Assembly: GCA_963846505.1 (NCBI GenBank)
Contig: CAWJWD010000002.1
Span: forward strand, 1-64,000
Reading direction: 5' to 3'
Source: JACVRW01 sp963846505
Lineage (GTDB): Bacteria; Actinomycetota; Thermoleophilia; Solirubrobacterales; Thermoleophilaceae
Length of the DNA stretch: 64,000 nt
Shown here: in pieces, positions 1 to 7,657 of the stretch
Layout of the letters: the number at the start of each line of letters is the position of its first letter
Numbering within the stretch: the stretch's first letter is position 1
Program-made: the position numbers and the translations under genes
The notes under the pieces: model-generated
The model's input: the letters and a program-made list of their open reading frames with translations, nothing else
What the model was told of the DNA's origin: nothing
Database searches by the model: none

Positions 1-13
1 ATCCAACCATGTG

Positions 14-46
14 ATACGGTACTCCTACTGAAGTACCCGACCGTAT
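14..46. promoter_or_regulatory. Interrupted inverted repeat, probable operator of the MFS pump
   Basis: ATACGGT (14-20) and ACCGTAT (40-46) are exact reverse complements. Inside them GGTACT (18-23) and AGTACC (32-37) form a second dyad. The element ends 14 bases before the start codon of the efflux pump and would overlap its promoter. Such nested dyads are typical of TetR-family operators in front of DHA2 pumps. The cognate regulator is not visible and may lie just left of the window. The dyad is seen; the regulator class is inferred. Confidence 0.5.
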
Positions 47-60
47 TCTGGAGCGCAGCA

Positions 61-1572
61 ATGACCGAGACCGCCAGCACCCAAAGTCCGCAGTCCACTC
101 CAACCGACGATCGTGCGCGCTGGGTCGCGCTGGTCGTCCTCTGCGTGGGCGTACTGATGATCGTCCTCGACGCGACCGTCGTGAACGTCGCGCTGCCTGC
201 GATCCAGAGCGACCTCGGCTTCACGCAGTCGAGCCTGGCCTGGGTCGTCAACGCGTACCTGATCGCCTTCGGCGGCCTGCTGCTCTTGGCCGGGCGGCTG
301 GGGGACCTGATCTCCCGCCGCGGCGTCTTCCTCGTCGGCTTGGCGGTCTTCACCACCGCGTCGCTCGTCTGCGGTCTGGCCCAGAGCCAGGAGATGCTCG
401 TGATCGCGCGCTTCGTCCAAGGCGTCGGCGGCGCGCTGACCTCGGCCGTGGTGCTCGGGATGATCGTGACGATGTTCCCCGAGCCGCGCGACCAAGCCAA
501 GGCGATCGGCGTCTACGCCTTCGTGGCGTCCGCGGGCGGTTCGGTCGGCCTGCTCGCGGGCGGCGTGCTGACCCAGGCGATCAGCTGGCACTGGATCTTC
601 TTCATCAACATCCCGATCGGCATCGCCACGGCGATCTTCGCGACGCGCCTGCTCGCTCACGACCGCGGCATCGGTCTCGGCAAGGGCACCGACGTGCTCG
701 GCGCCACCCTGATCACCAGCGCCCTGATGCTCGGCGTCTACACGATCGTCAAGCCGGCCGCCGACTACGGCTGGGGCGACGGCCGCGCGCTGGGTCTCGG
801 TGCCGTCGCGCTCGCGCTCCTGGCCGCCTTCATCACGCGCGAGGCGACCGCGAAGAACCCGCTCGTGCCGCTGCGCATGTTCCGCTCGCGCAACGTCTCG
901 GGCGCCAACATCATCCAGGCGCTGACCGTGGCGGGCATGTTCGGCATGTTCTTCCTCGGCGTGCTCTACCTGCAGGAGATCCTCGACTACGACGCGCTCG
1001 AGACCGGTCTCGCCTTCCTGCCGACGACGCTCGTGATGGGCACGATGTCGGTGCGCTTCTCCGAGCCGCTGATGACGCGCTTCGGCGCGCGCGCCACGCT
1101 GATCCCGGGCCTGATCCTGATCGGCGTCGGTCTCGCGCTGTTCTCGCGCGTGCCGGTGGACGGCAGCTACCTCGTCGACGTGCTGCCCTCGACGCTGTTG
1201 CTCGGCTTCGGGGTCGGCGTCGCCTTCCCGGCGCTGATGACGCTCGCGATGTCGGGCGCGACCCCGCAGGACGCCGGGCTCGCCTCCGGGCTCGTGAACA
1301 CCACGGCCCAGGTCGGCGCCGCCCTCGGCCTGGCGGTGCTGGCGACGCTGTCGGCGACGCGCACGGAGAACCTGCTCGCGGACGGCGAGTCGACCGCGTC
1401 GGCGCTGACCAGCGGCTACCAGCTGGCCTTCATCGTCGGAGCGGTGCTGGTCGCCGTCGCCGTGGTGGTCGCGGCGGTGGTGCTCGAGCCGGTGCGCCAG
1501 CCGGCGGGTGCGCACGGCGAGGCCGGCGAGTCTGCCGGTGCGCCGGAGCCCGCGTACTCCGAGGGCGCCTGA
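61..1572 (+). CDS. DHA2 (14-TMS) family MFS drug efflux transporter
   Basis: A 503-residue inner-membrane proton antiporter of the EmrB/QacA type. The first membrane span carries the DHA2 motif LDATVVNVALP (about residues 37-47). Motif A (GRLGDLISRRG) follows span 2, and a glycine-rich motif C-like stretch (GGSVGLLAGG) lies near residue 160. Hydrophobic segments continue to about residue 475, consistent with 14 spans, and a short hydrophilic tail follows. GGAG at 50-53 sits 7 nt before the ATG and supports this start. The substrate cannot be read from sequence; this family exports cationic dyes, antibiotics or other lipophilic compounds. The dyad at 14-46 suggests repression by a TetR-type regulator. 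Confidence 0.93.
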   Translation: MTETASTQSPQSTPTDDRARWVALVVLCVGVLMIVLDATVVNVALPAIQSDLGFTQSSLAWVVNAYLIAFGGLLLLAGRLGDLISRRGVFLVGLAVFTTASLVCGLAQSQEMLVIARFVQGVGGALTSAVVLGMIVTMFPEPRDQAKAIGVYAFVASAGGSVGLLAGGVLTQAISWHWIFFINIPIGIATAIFATRLLAHDRGIGLGKGTDVLGATLITSALMLGVYTIVKPAADYGWGDGRALGLGAVALALLAAFITREATAKNPLVPLRMFRSRNVSGANIIQALTVAGMFGMFFLGVLYLQEILDYDALETGLAFLPTTLVMGTMSVRFSEPLMTRFGARATLIPGLILIGVGLALFSRVPVDGSYLVDVLPSTLLLGFGVGVAFPALMTLAMSGATPQDAGLASGLVNTTAQVGAALGLAVLATLSATRTENLLADGESTASALTSGYQLAFIVGAVLVAVAVVVAAVVLEPVRQPAGAHGEAGESAGAPEPAYSEGA

Positions 1573-1610
1573 GCGCCCCCGCCGGCTGAGCACGTTTCGA
1601 GAAGACAGCG

Positions 1611-1642
1611 GGTCGGCCCCCGATTAGCGTCGCGGGCCGACC
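1611..1642. terminator. GC-rich hairpin between pump and VOC gene
   Basis: GGTCGGCCC (1611-1619) and GGGCCGACC (1634-1642) form a perfect 9-bp stem with a 14-nt loop, 39 nt after the pump's stop codon. No T tract follows, as is common for terminators in high-GC actinobacteria. It could instead be an operator or leader hairpin for the VOC gene 24 nt downstream. Confidence 0.45.
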
Positions 1643-1665
1643 ACTGCTCCCTAGGAGGAAGACCG

Positions 1666-2091
1666 ATGATCGAAGCGGCGTCGCACATTGGCGTGTGGGT
1701 GCGCGATCAGGACGAGGCGAAGGCGTTCTACACCGAGAAGCTCGGCTTCGAGGTGCGCCAGGACGCCACGCTCGACGAGCTCGGCGGCTACCGCTGGCTC
1801 ACCGTCGGCCCACCCGGGCAGCCGGACGTGGACCTCATCCTCGGCATCCCCGGCCCGCCCGCCTTCGACCCGGCGACGGCCAAGCAGATGCTCGAGCTGA
1901 CGGCCAAGGGCGCGATGCCCGGCGGCATCTTCCGCACGGCGGACTGCCGCGCCACCTGCAGGGAGTACGAGGCCCGCGGTCTCGAGCTGACGCAGCAGCC
2001 CGACGAGCGCTTCTACGGCGTCGACGCAACTTTCCGCGATCCGTCCGGCAACCTCTGGCGCGTCGTGCAGCCGTTCGAGTACGAGGTCTAG
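1666..2091 (+). CDS. VOC (glyoxalase/bleomycin-resistance) superfamily protein
   Basis: A 141-residue single VOC module. It begins with the beta-strand IGVWVRDQDEAKAFYTEKLGF, where the first-strand His7 is the usual metal ligand, and ends with FRDPSGNLWRVVQP, the hallmark last strand. Members bind a divalent metal and act as lyases, dioxygenases, epimerases or antibiotic-binding proteins. Nothing here specifies the substrate. AGGAGG at 1653-1658, 7 nt before the ATG, is one of the best ribosome-binding sites in the window. It lies between a drug pump and an MMPL transporter, so a role in handling a toxic small molecule is possible but only inferred. Confidence 0.85.
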   Translation: MIEAASHIGVWVRDQDEAKAFYTEKLGFEVRQDATLDELGGYRWLTVGPPGQPDVDLILGIPGPPAFDPATAKQMLELTAKGAMPGGIFRTADCRATCREYEARGLELTQQPDERFYGVDATFRDPSGNLWRVVQPFEYEV

Positions 2092-2168
2092 GCCTTGCGA
2101 GCAGGAACGGCGCGTGCGTTGCTAATTTCGGCGGCCTCCCAGGCCCTTCCCCGACCCTTCCGAGGACC

Positions 2169-4349
2169 ATGTCGCTCCTGCTCGCGCGTCTAGCGCGCAC
2201 GCTCACCCAACACTGGAAGCGCAGCCTGCTCGCGGCGCTCGCCGTCGTCGTCCTGCTCGGCGCCGCCGCCGGCGCAGGCGGCCAGGCCGCCGACGACTTC
2301 TCGATCCCGGGCACCGAGTCGCAGCAGGCGCTCGACCTCTTCAAGGAGCACAGCCCGGCCTTCGCAGGCGCGGACTCGACGCTCGTCTTCAGCGTCGAGG
2401 ACGGCACGCTCAGGGAGCCCGAGCGGCGCGAGGCGATCGAGGGCGCGCTCGACGAGGTGCGCGGCCTCGATCATGTCGAGCAGGTCGACGATCCCTTCGG
2501 CGAGGGCGGCTCGATCTCGAAGAACGGGCGCATCGCCGCGGCGGACGTCCGCTACGACGTCGAGCCCGTCGACATCGAGAAGGAGGACGGCGAGGCGCTC
2601 GAGGAGGCCGCGCGCACGGCCGAGCAGGGCGGCGTCGACGTCTCCATGCGCGGCATCGTGATCGACGTCGCCTCCGAGCAGGACGCCCCGGTCGGCGAGC
2701 TGATCGGCGTCGCGATCGCGATCGTGCTGCTGACGCTGCTGTTCCGCTCCGGCGCCGCGATGGCCGCGACCATCGTCGGCGCGCTGATCGGCGTGATGCT
2801 CGGGCAGATCCTCTTGACCGCGCTCGCCAAGCCGCTCGGGCTGCCCGAGTTCGCCACGGTGATCGCGATGATGCTCGGCCTCGGTGCGGGCATCGACTAC
2901 GCGCTGCTGATAATCGGCCGCTACCGCGAGCAGGTGGCCGCCGGCGACAGCCCGCGCGACGCGTCCGCCAAGGCCGCCGCGACCTCGGGAGCCTCGGTGC
3001 TGGCCGCCGGTCTGATCGTGATGGTGGCGATCGCCGGCCTGCTGGTGATCGGCATCCCGCTGATCGGCAAGCTCGGCATCGGCGCCGCGATCGCCGTCGG
3101 CGCGGTCGTCGTCTCGGCCCTCACGATCCTGCCGATCATGATGGGCGCGCTGGCGCGCTGGCTGAAGCCGAAGAAGCCCGAGCACGTGCTGCCCTCGCGC
3201 GCGTTCTCCCGCTGGGGCGAGATCGTGACCGCGCGTCCGTGGCTCTCGATCGCGGCCGCCGTACTGGTGCTGCTGATCTTCGCCTTCCCGGTCACGAACC
3301 TGCGCCTCGGCCAACCCGACGACGGCAACCAGCCGGAGTCGCGCACGCAGCGCGTCGCCTACGACCTGCAGGACGAGGCGTTCGGGCCGGGCTCGAACGG
3401 CCCGTTCCTGCTCGCCGTCGACACGCCCAAGGGCGCTCCGGACACCAAGGCACAACTGACGCAGCTCGAGGATGCCGTGCGCGAGACCCCCGGCGTGACG
3501 TCGGTCGCTCCGGCGCAGGAGAGCGAGGACGGCGAGATGGCGACGATCTTCGCGATCCCCACGACCGCGCCGCAGGACGCGAAGACCAGCGACCTGCTCG
3601 AGAAGCTGCGCGACGACGTGATCCCGAACGCCGTCCAGGGCACGCCGCTGAAGGTCTACGTGGGTGGCAACACGGCCGGCTTCGAGGACTTCTCGGACAA
3701 GGTCGCCGGGCGCCTGCCGCTGTTCATCCTGGTCGTGATCGGCCTCTCGGTGCTGCTGCTGATCGCGGCCTTCCGCTCGCTCTGGATCCCGCTCGCGTCG
3801 GCGGTCTTCAACCTGCTGTCGATCGGCGCGGCCTACGGCGTGGTCGTCGCCGTCTTCCAGGAGGGCGTCGGTGCCAGCCTGATCGGCGCGGACAGCGGCG
3901 TCCCGATCGTCTCGTTCGTGCCGGTGATGCTGTTCGCGATCCTGTTCGGGCTGAGCATGGACTACAACGTCTTCCTGCTCTCGCGCGTGCACGAGGCCTA
4001 CAACGAGGGTGACGGGCCGCGGGAGAGCGTCATCCATGGCATGGGGCGGATCGGCAAGGTGATCCTGTTCGCCGGCCTGATCATGGCGTCGGTGTTCCTC
4101 GCCTTCGTCACCCAGCCGGACGTGATCGGCAAGATGATGGGCGTCGGCCTCGGCCTGGCGATCCTGATCGACGTGCTGATCGTGCGGCTGGTGATCGCCC
4201 CGGCGGTCGTGACGCTGCTCGGCGACCGCGCCTGGTGGCTGCCCGGCTGGCTCGACAGGATCCTGCCGAACGTCTCCCTCGAGGGGCACCTCGTGCAGGG
4301 GCTCGACGGCAAGGAGCCGGCGCCCGAGCCCGAACGGGTGACGGTCTAG
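2169..4349 (+). CDS. MMPL/RND family membrane transporter
   Basis: A 726-residue protein made of two halves, each one span, a large extracytoplasmic loop and a five-span bundle. The conserved proton-relay-type signatures are present: LGLGAGIDYALLIIGRYRE in the first half and ILFGLSMDYNVFLLSRVHE in the second. The family exports lipids or drugs, and mycobacterial MmpL proteins move cell-envelope lipids. The reading frame stays open far upstream, but the family N-terminus (MSLLLARLARTLTQHWKRS) begins at the chosen ATG, with GAGGA just upstream. It is probably expressed from its own promoter 77 nt after the VOC gene. A second MMPL gene lies at 45749-47884. Confidence 0.9.
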   Translation: MSLLLARLARTLTQHWKRSLLAALAVVVLLGAAAGAGGQAADDFSIPGTESQQALDLFKEHSPAFAGADSTLVFSVEDGTLREPERREAIEGALDEVRGLDHVEQVDDPFGEGGSISKNGRIAAADVRYDVEPVDIEKEDGEALEEAARTAEQGGVDVSMRGIVIDVASEQDAPVGELIGVAIAIVLLTLLFRSGAAMAATIVGALIGVMLGQILLTALAKPLGLPEFATVIAMMLGLGAGIDYALLIIGRYREQVAAGDSPRDASAKAAATSGASVLAAGLIVMVAIAGLLVIGIPLIGKLGIGAAIAVGAVVVSALTILPIMMGALARWLKPKKPEHVLPSRAFSRWGEIVTARPWLSIAAAVLVLLIFAFPVTNLRLGQPDDGNQPESRTQRVAYDLQDEAFGPGSNGPFLLAVDTPKGAPDTKAQLTQLEDAVRETPGVTSVAPAQESEDGEMATIFAIPTTAPQDAKTSDLLEKLRDDVIPNAVQGTPLKVYVGGNTAGFEDFSDKVAGRLPLFILVVIGLSVLLLIAAFRSLWIPLASAVFNLLSIGAAYGVVVAVFQEGVGASLIGADSGVPIVSFVPVMLFAILFGLSMDYNVFLLSRVHEAYNEGDGPRESVIHGMGRIGKVILFAGLIMASVFLAFVTQPDVIGKMMGVGLGLAILIDVLIVRLVIAPAVVTLLGDRAWWLPGWLDRILPNVSLEGHLVQGLDGKEPAPEPERVTV

Positions 4350-4352
4350 GCT
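4347..4352 (+). promoter_or_regulatory. -10 hexamer TAGGCT for leaderless start at 4360
   Basis: TAGGCT matches TANNNT and ends 7 nt before the ATG of the rhodanese-cupin gene, which has no Shine-Dalgarno sequence. This is the layout of leaderless actinobacterial promoters. The hexamer overlaps the stop codon of the MMPL gene. Confidence 0.5.
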
Positions 4353-4359
4353 GACGACG

Positions 4360-5031
4360 ATGCCGTCCTCGATCGCCCGCGACGAGCTGCGCGCCGCCAT
4401 CGAGGACGGCTCGGTCGTCGTGGTCGACGCGCTGCCGGCCGCGCCGTACGGACAGCGCCACCTGCCGACCGCGATCAACCTCGCCGCGGAGGACCTCGAG
4501 GCGCGGGCGGACTCGCTGCCGGAGACGTCGGCGACCGTCGTCGCCTACTCGACCGACGCCGACTGCACGCGTGGCCCGGAGCTCGCCGAGCGGCTCGAGC
4601 GGATGGGCTACGCGGACGTGCGCGTGTACCGCGAGGGCATCGAGGGTTGGATCGCCGCGGGGCTGCCGGTCGAGACTCCGCGGGCGGTCAAGCTCGACCT
4701 CGCAGAGCTGAGCATGAGCCCGACGGCGGCGCTGTTCGAGGGCCACCGCCGCGCCGGCGTCGACGTCTCGATGTTCATCACCCGCACGCCCCCCGGCCGC
4801 GCGGTCGAGCTGCACGTCCATCCCTACGCGGAGACCTTCCTGCTGCTGGAGGGGCGCGGACGCTGGACCTACGGCGACGAGGTGGTCGAGCTCGAACCGG
4901 AGCAGCTGCTGGTCGTCCCACCCGACACGCCGCACGGCTTCCGCAACGTCGGCGACGTGCCGCTGCTGGTGGTCTCCGTGCACGAGCGCGGCACGATGCG
5001 CCAGGTCTGGCTCGGCGAAGACCCCGCCTGA
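4360..5031 (+). CDS. Rhodanese-like domain fused to a cupin domain
   Basis: A 223-residue two-domain protein. Residues 1-105 have a rhodanese fold (VVVVDALPAAPYGQRHLPTA, then the active-site region VVAYSTDADCTRG and YREGIEGWIAAG). Residues 115-215 form a cupin (HVHPYAETFLLLEGRGRW, then PPDTPHGF) whose His/Glu/His set can bind a metal. In typical rhodaneses the loop begins Tyr-Cys; here it is Tyr-Ser, so the persulfide-forming cysteine appears replaced. A second cysteine six residues later remains. It may therefore be a binding or regulatory module rather than a sulfurtransferase. The fusion is unusual; function unknown. Confidence 0.82.
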   Translation: MPSSIARDELRAAIEDGSVVVVDALPAAPYGQRHLPTAINLAAEDLEARADSLPETSATVVAYSTDADCTRGPELAERLERMGYADVRVYREGIEGWIAAGLPVETPRAVKLDLAELSMSPTAALFEGHRRAGVDVSMFITRTPPGRAVELHVHPYAETFLLLEGRGRWTYGDEVVELEPEQLLVVPPDTPHGFRNVGDVPLLVVSVHERGTMRQVWLGEDPA

Positions 5032-5035
5032 CCCG

Positions 5036-5677
5036 TCAGCGGTAGCCGCCGTCGTCGGCAGGAGCGCCCTCGACCTCGACCACCTCGGTCATGTAGCGCC
5101 AGCAGTCGGGCCGGGTGCCGTCGAGGTCGGTGAAGCCGTAGACCTGGGCGAGCTGTCCGCTGGACAGCGACTGCCCGTTCCAGCGCGCCACGTCGGCATC
5201 GCCGGCGAGCGCGGCCACGGCGCGGCCGACGTAGCGCGGGCTCTCGGAGATGCAGAAGTGCGGCGTGCGCTCGGTCGCCTCGCGCCAGTTTTGCTCGCCG
5301 ACGCCGTAGTGCTCGAGCATCGCCTCCGAGCGCATCCAGCCGGGAGTGAGCGCGACGGCGGTGCCGTCGGTGACCTCGACGACCAAGCCGCCGGGGTTGC
5401 GCACCAACAGCGGCAGCGCATGGTGGCTCGTGATCAGATGCGTGTCGATCGCGAGGCGCAGCCGCCGCAGGCCCTGGTCGAGGTCGTGCTCCCAGACCGG
5501 CTTGTCCCACTCGAACAGGTGCTCGGAGCCCCAGATGTCGGAACGCCGGCTGCGCGTGCTGCGTCCGGTGGCGTAGACCGTCGCGCCGGCGTCGCCGAGC
5601 GCAACCGCGATCCCGCGCCCGGCTCCGCGCGTCGCTCCGGCGACCAGTGCGACCTTGCCCGCCAGCGGTCCGCTTAC
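5036..5677 (-). pseudogene. SDR-family oxidoreductase remnant with two internal blocks missing
   Basis: The frame encodes KVALVAGATRGAGRGIAVAL (Rossmann TGxxxGxG-type motif), then GRSTRSRRSDIWGSEHLFEW, and later VEVTDGTAVALTPGWMRSEAM to NGQSLSSGQLAQVYGF. Relatives of this actinobacterial SDR type are, from memory, about 300 residues; here only about 210 are present. Two stretches are absent without loss of frame: the segment between GRSTR and DIWG (cofactor loop and NxAG region), and the segment between TDGTA and VALTPGW, which carries the catalytic Tyr-x3-Lys. No ATG/GTG/TTG exists in frame upstream of the Rossmann motif; the first candidate is a CTG at 5665. It overlaps the end of the upstream exporter gene by 4 bases. 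Non-functional, or a mis-assembly. Confidence 0.6.
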
Positions 5678-6618
5678 GCCGGCACCCTGGCGTCGCTTGC
5701 CTCGCGAACTGCGAGGGGGATTGCGGTGGGCCGCTTCGGGCGCCGTGCTTGCAGCACGAACACGGCGGCGAGCACGAGCGCTCCGCCGACGATCTGCACC
5801 GCGCCCAGGGTCTCGCCGAAGACGAGGAAGGCAAGCAGCACCGTCACGAGCGGCTCGACGGTGGCGAGGATCGAGGCGTTGGTCGGCCCGACACGGCGCA
5901 GGCCGGCGAAGAAGAGGCCGACGGCGGCGATCGTCGAGACGCCGACCAGGCACAGCAGCCAGCCCCAGCCGGCGGCGGTGAGGTCGGCGGGCTGCAGGTC
6001 GCCGATCGCCGCGGTCCCGGCGACCACGGTGACGGCCGCGCCGCTGCAGACGAGCGCCGAGAGCAGGTCCGGGCGCAGCCTCGACGCGACGCCCTCGCTG
6101 GAGAGGATGTAGGTGCTGTACACGACCGCGGCACCGAGCCCGAGCGCGACGCCCAGCGGGTCGAGCGCGCCCGTGCCGGCGCTGGCCAGGATCAGCACGA
6201 GGCCGCTCGCCGCCAGCGCCAGCGCGGCCAGCTTGCGCCCGTCGAGGCGATCGCGGCCGAGCAGGACGGCGGCGACGGCGACGATCGCCGGGAACGTGTA
6301 GAGCAGCAGCGACAGCAGCGAGGCGTCGATGCGCTGCAGCGCGGCGAAGTAGCAGCCGGCCTGGATCGAGTAGCCGCAGGCGCCCAGCGCGAGGGCGATG
6401 CCGACGTCGCGTCGCCCCAGTGCTCGCACCTCGTGCGCGGCGCCGCTGGCCAGCACCAGGCCCCAGAACAGGACCGCGGCGAGGGTGAAGCGGACGGCCA
6501 GCAGCGTCCCGACGGTCGCTCCCTCGTCGTAGGCGAGCTTGCCGAAGATGGCCATGGCGCCGAAGGCGGCGCCGGAGCCGAGGCACATGAGCGTTCCGGA
6601 GGAGCGCATGGTCCGCAT
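5674..6618 (-). CDS. EamA/DMT superfamily exporter
   Basis: A 314-residue inner-membrane protein with ten predicted spans arranged as two EamA repeats (about residues 8-140 and 150-290). The second repeat has the typical segment RRVGPTNASILATVEPLVTVLLAFLVFGE. DMT proteins export amino acids, metabolites or nucleotides. It is divergent from a LysR regulator 66 bp away, the usual arrangement for LysR-controlled exporters. The alternative in-frame ATG at 6609 would shorten it by three residues. Confidence 0.88.
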   Translation of the reverse strand: MRTMRSSGTLMCLGSGAAFGAMAIFGKLAYDEGATVGTLLAVRFTLAAVLFWGLVLASGAAHEVRALGRRDVGIALALGACGYSIQAGCYFAALQRIDASLLSLLLYTFPAIVAVAAVLLGRDRLDGRKLAALALAASGLVLILASAGTGALDPLGVALGLGAAVVYSTYILSSEGVASRLRPDLLSALVCSGAAVTVVAGTAAIGDLQPADLTAAGWGWLLCLVGVSTIAAVGLFFAGLRRVGPTNASILATVEPLVTVLLAFLVFGETLGAVQIVGGALVLAAVFVLQARRPKRPTAIPLAVREASDARVPA

Positions 6619-6684
6619 GGTGGCGTCTCAAAGCGTCAAGATCGATTCCGATTCATGAACGACATCCAGTAGCGTTGCTTACGT
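6619..6684. promoter_or_regulatory. Divergent LysR/DMT promoter-operator region
   Basis: This 66-bp spacer holds a perfect palindrome TTCATGAA (6652-6659) preceded by ATCGAT and a second GATTC half-site. TAGCGT (6670-6675) could be the -10 for the LysR gene. LysR proteins bind T-N11-A dyads in such spacers; assignment to this LysR is inferred from position. Confidence 0.45.
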
Positions 6685-7626
6685 ATGTTGGACCTGCGCC
6701 GCCTACGCCTGTTGCGTGAGCTCCACGAGCGAGGCACGATCGCCGCAGTCGCCGACGCGCTGCAGTTCACCCCCTCGGCCATCTCGCAGCAGCTCGCGAC
6801 GCTCGAGCGCGACACCGGGGTGACGCTGCTCGAGCGCGCCGGCCGCGGCGTGCGCCTGACCGACCCGGCGCTCGTGCTAGTCGAGCACGCCGATGCGCTG
6901 CTCGAGCGTGCGGCGCTCGCCGAGGCGGACCTGGCGGCGGCCGCCGCCACCGTCTCGGGCCGGGCGCGCATCGCCGGCTTCCAGTCGGTGACGCTGCGGC
7001 TCGCCCTGCCGGCGATGGAGGCGCTGGCGCGCGAGGCGCCGCGCCTGCGCTGCGAGCTGATCGAGGCCGAGCCCGAGCAGGCGCTGCCCGCGCTGGCGCT
7101 GGGCGACGTCGACCTCGTGCTCGGCGACGAGTGGCAGCACCAGCCCCGCCGCTTGCCGCCGACCCTCCACCGCCATGACCTCTTGCGCGACCAGGTCTAC
7201 CTCGTCCTGCCCGCCAGGCACCCGGCGGCGCGGCGCCACCGCGAGGCGGTGCCGCTGGCCGAGCTCGCCGACGAGGCGTGGACGACGGGCCACCCCGAGC
7301 TGGGCTGGGAGGAGCTCACCCAGCGCACCTGCCGCCAGCTCGGCGGCTTCGATCCGGACATCCGCCACCGTGCGAACGACGCGACGATCGGCCTCGCGCT
7401 CGTCGCCCGCGCCCTGGCGGTGGCCCTGCTGCCCGACCTCGCCCTTCCCCAGCGCCATCCCGGCATCGTGCTGCGCGCGATCGCGGAGACCCCCGTTCAC
7501 CGCGCGATCTTCGCCGCCACCCGGGTCGCGGACGCCGCACGCCCGTCGACGCGGGCGCTCCTTGCCGCGATCCACAGCGCGACCGCCGTCCTGCCACGGG
7601 TGGACATGGAGCTTCACTCGAATTGA
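6685..7626 (+). CDS. LysR-family transcriptional regulator
   Basis: A 313-residue regulator. Residues 1-60 form the LysR winged helix (GTIAAVADALQFTPSAISQQ, then LERDTGVTLLERAGRGVRLT). Residues 90-300 are the periplasmic-binding-protein-like effector domain. No Shine-Dalgarno precedes the ATG, so it may be leaderless. Its neighbour across the spacer is the EamA exporter, its most likely target; the effector is probably a metabolite exported by that protein (inference). Confidence 0.92.
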   Translation: MLDLRRLRLLRELHERGTIAAVADALQFTPSAISQQLATLERDTGVTLLERAGRGVRLTDPALVLVEHADALLERAALAEADLAAAAATVSGRARIAGFQSVTLRLALPAMEALAREAPRLRCELIEAEPEQALPALALGDVDLVLGDEWQHQPRRLPPTLHRHDLLRDQVYLVLPARHPAARRHREAVPLAELADEAWTTGHPELGWEELTQRTCRQLGGFDPDIRHRANDATIGLALVARALAVALLPDLALPQRHPGIVLRAIAETPVHRAIFAATRVADAARPSTRALLAAIHSATAVLPRVDMELHSN

Positions 7627-7657
7627 GGACGCCCTGCGCGTGCGCTCCAAGCCCCTC

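Noticed and set aside
2190..4478. Long minus-strand open frames antisense to the MMPL gene (and similar ones antisense to the pump, the second MMPL, the FAD dehydrogenase and the subtilase)
   Set aside because: They are Arg/His/Asp/Ala-rich shadow translations of high-GC coding DNA with no domains; the opposite strand carries full conserved proteins.
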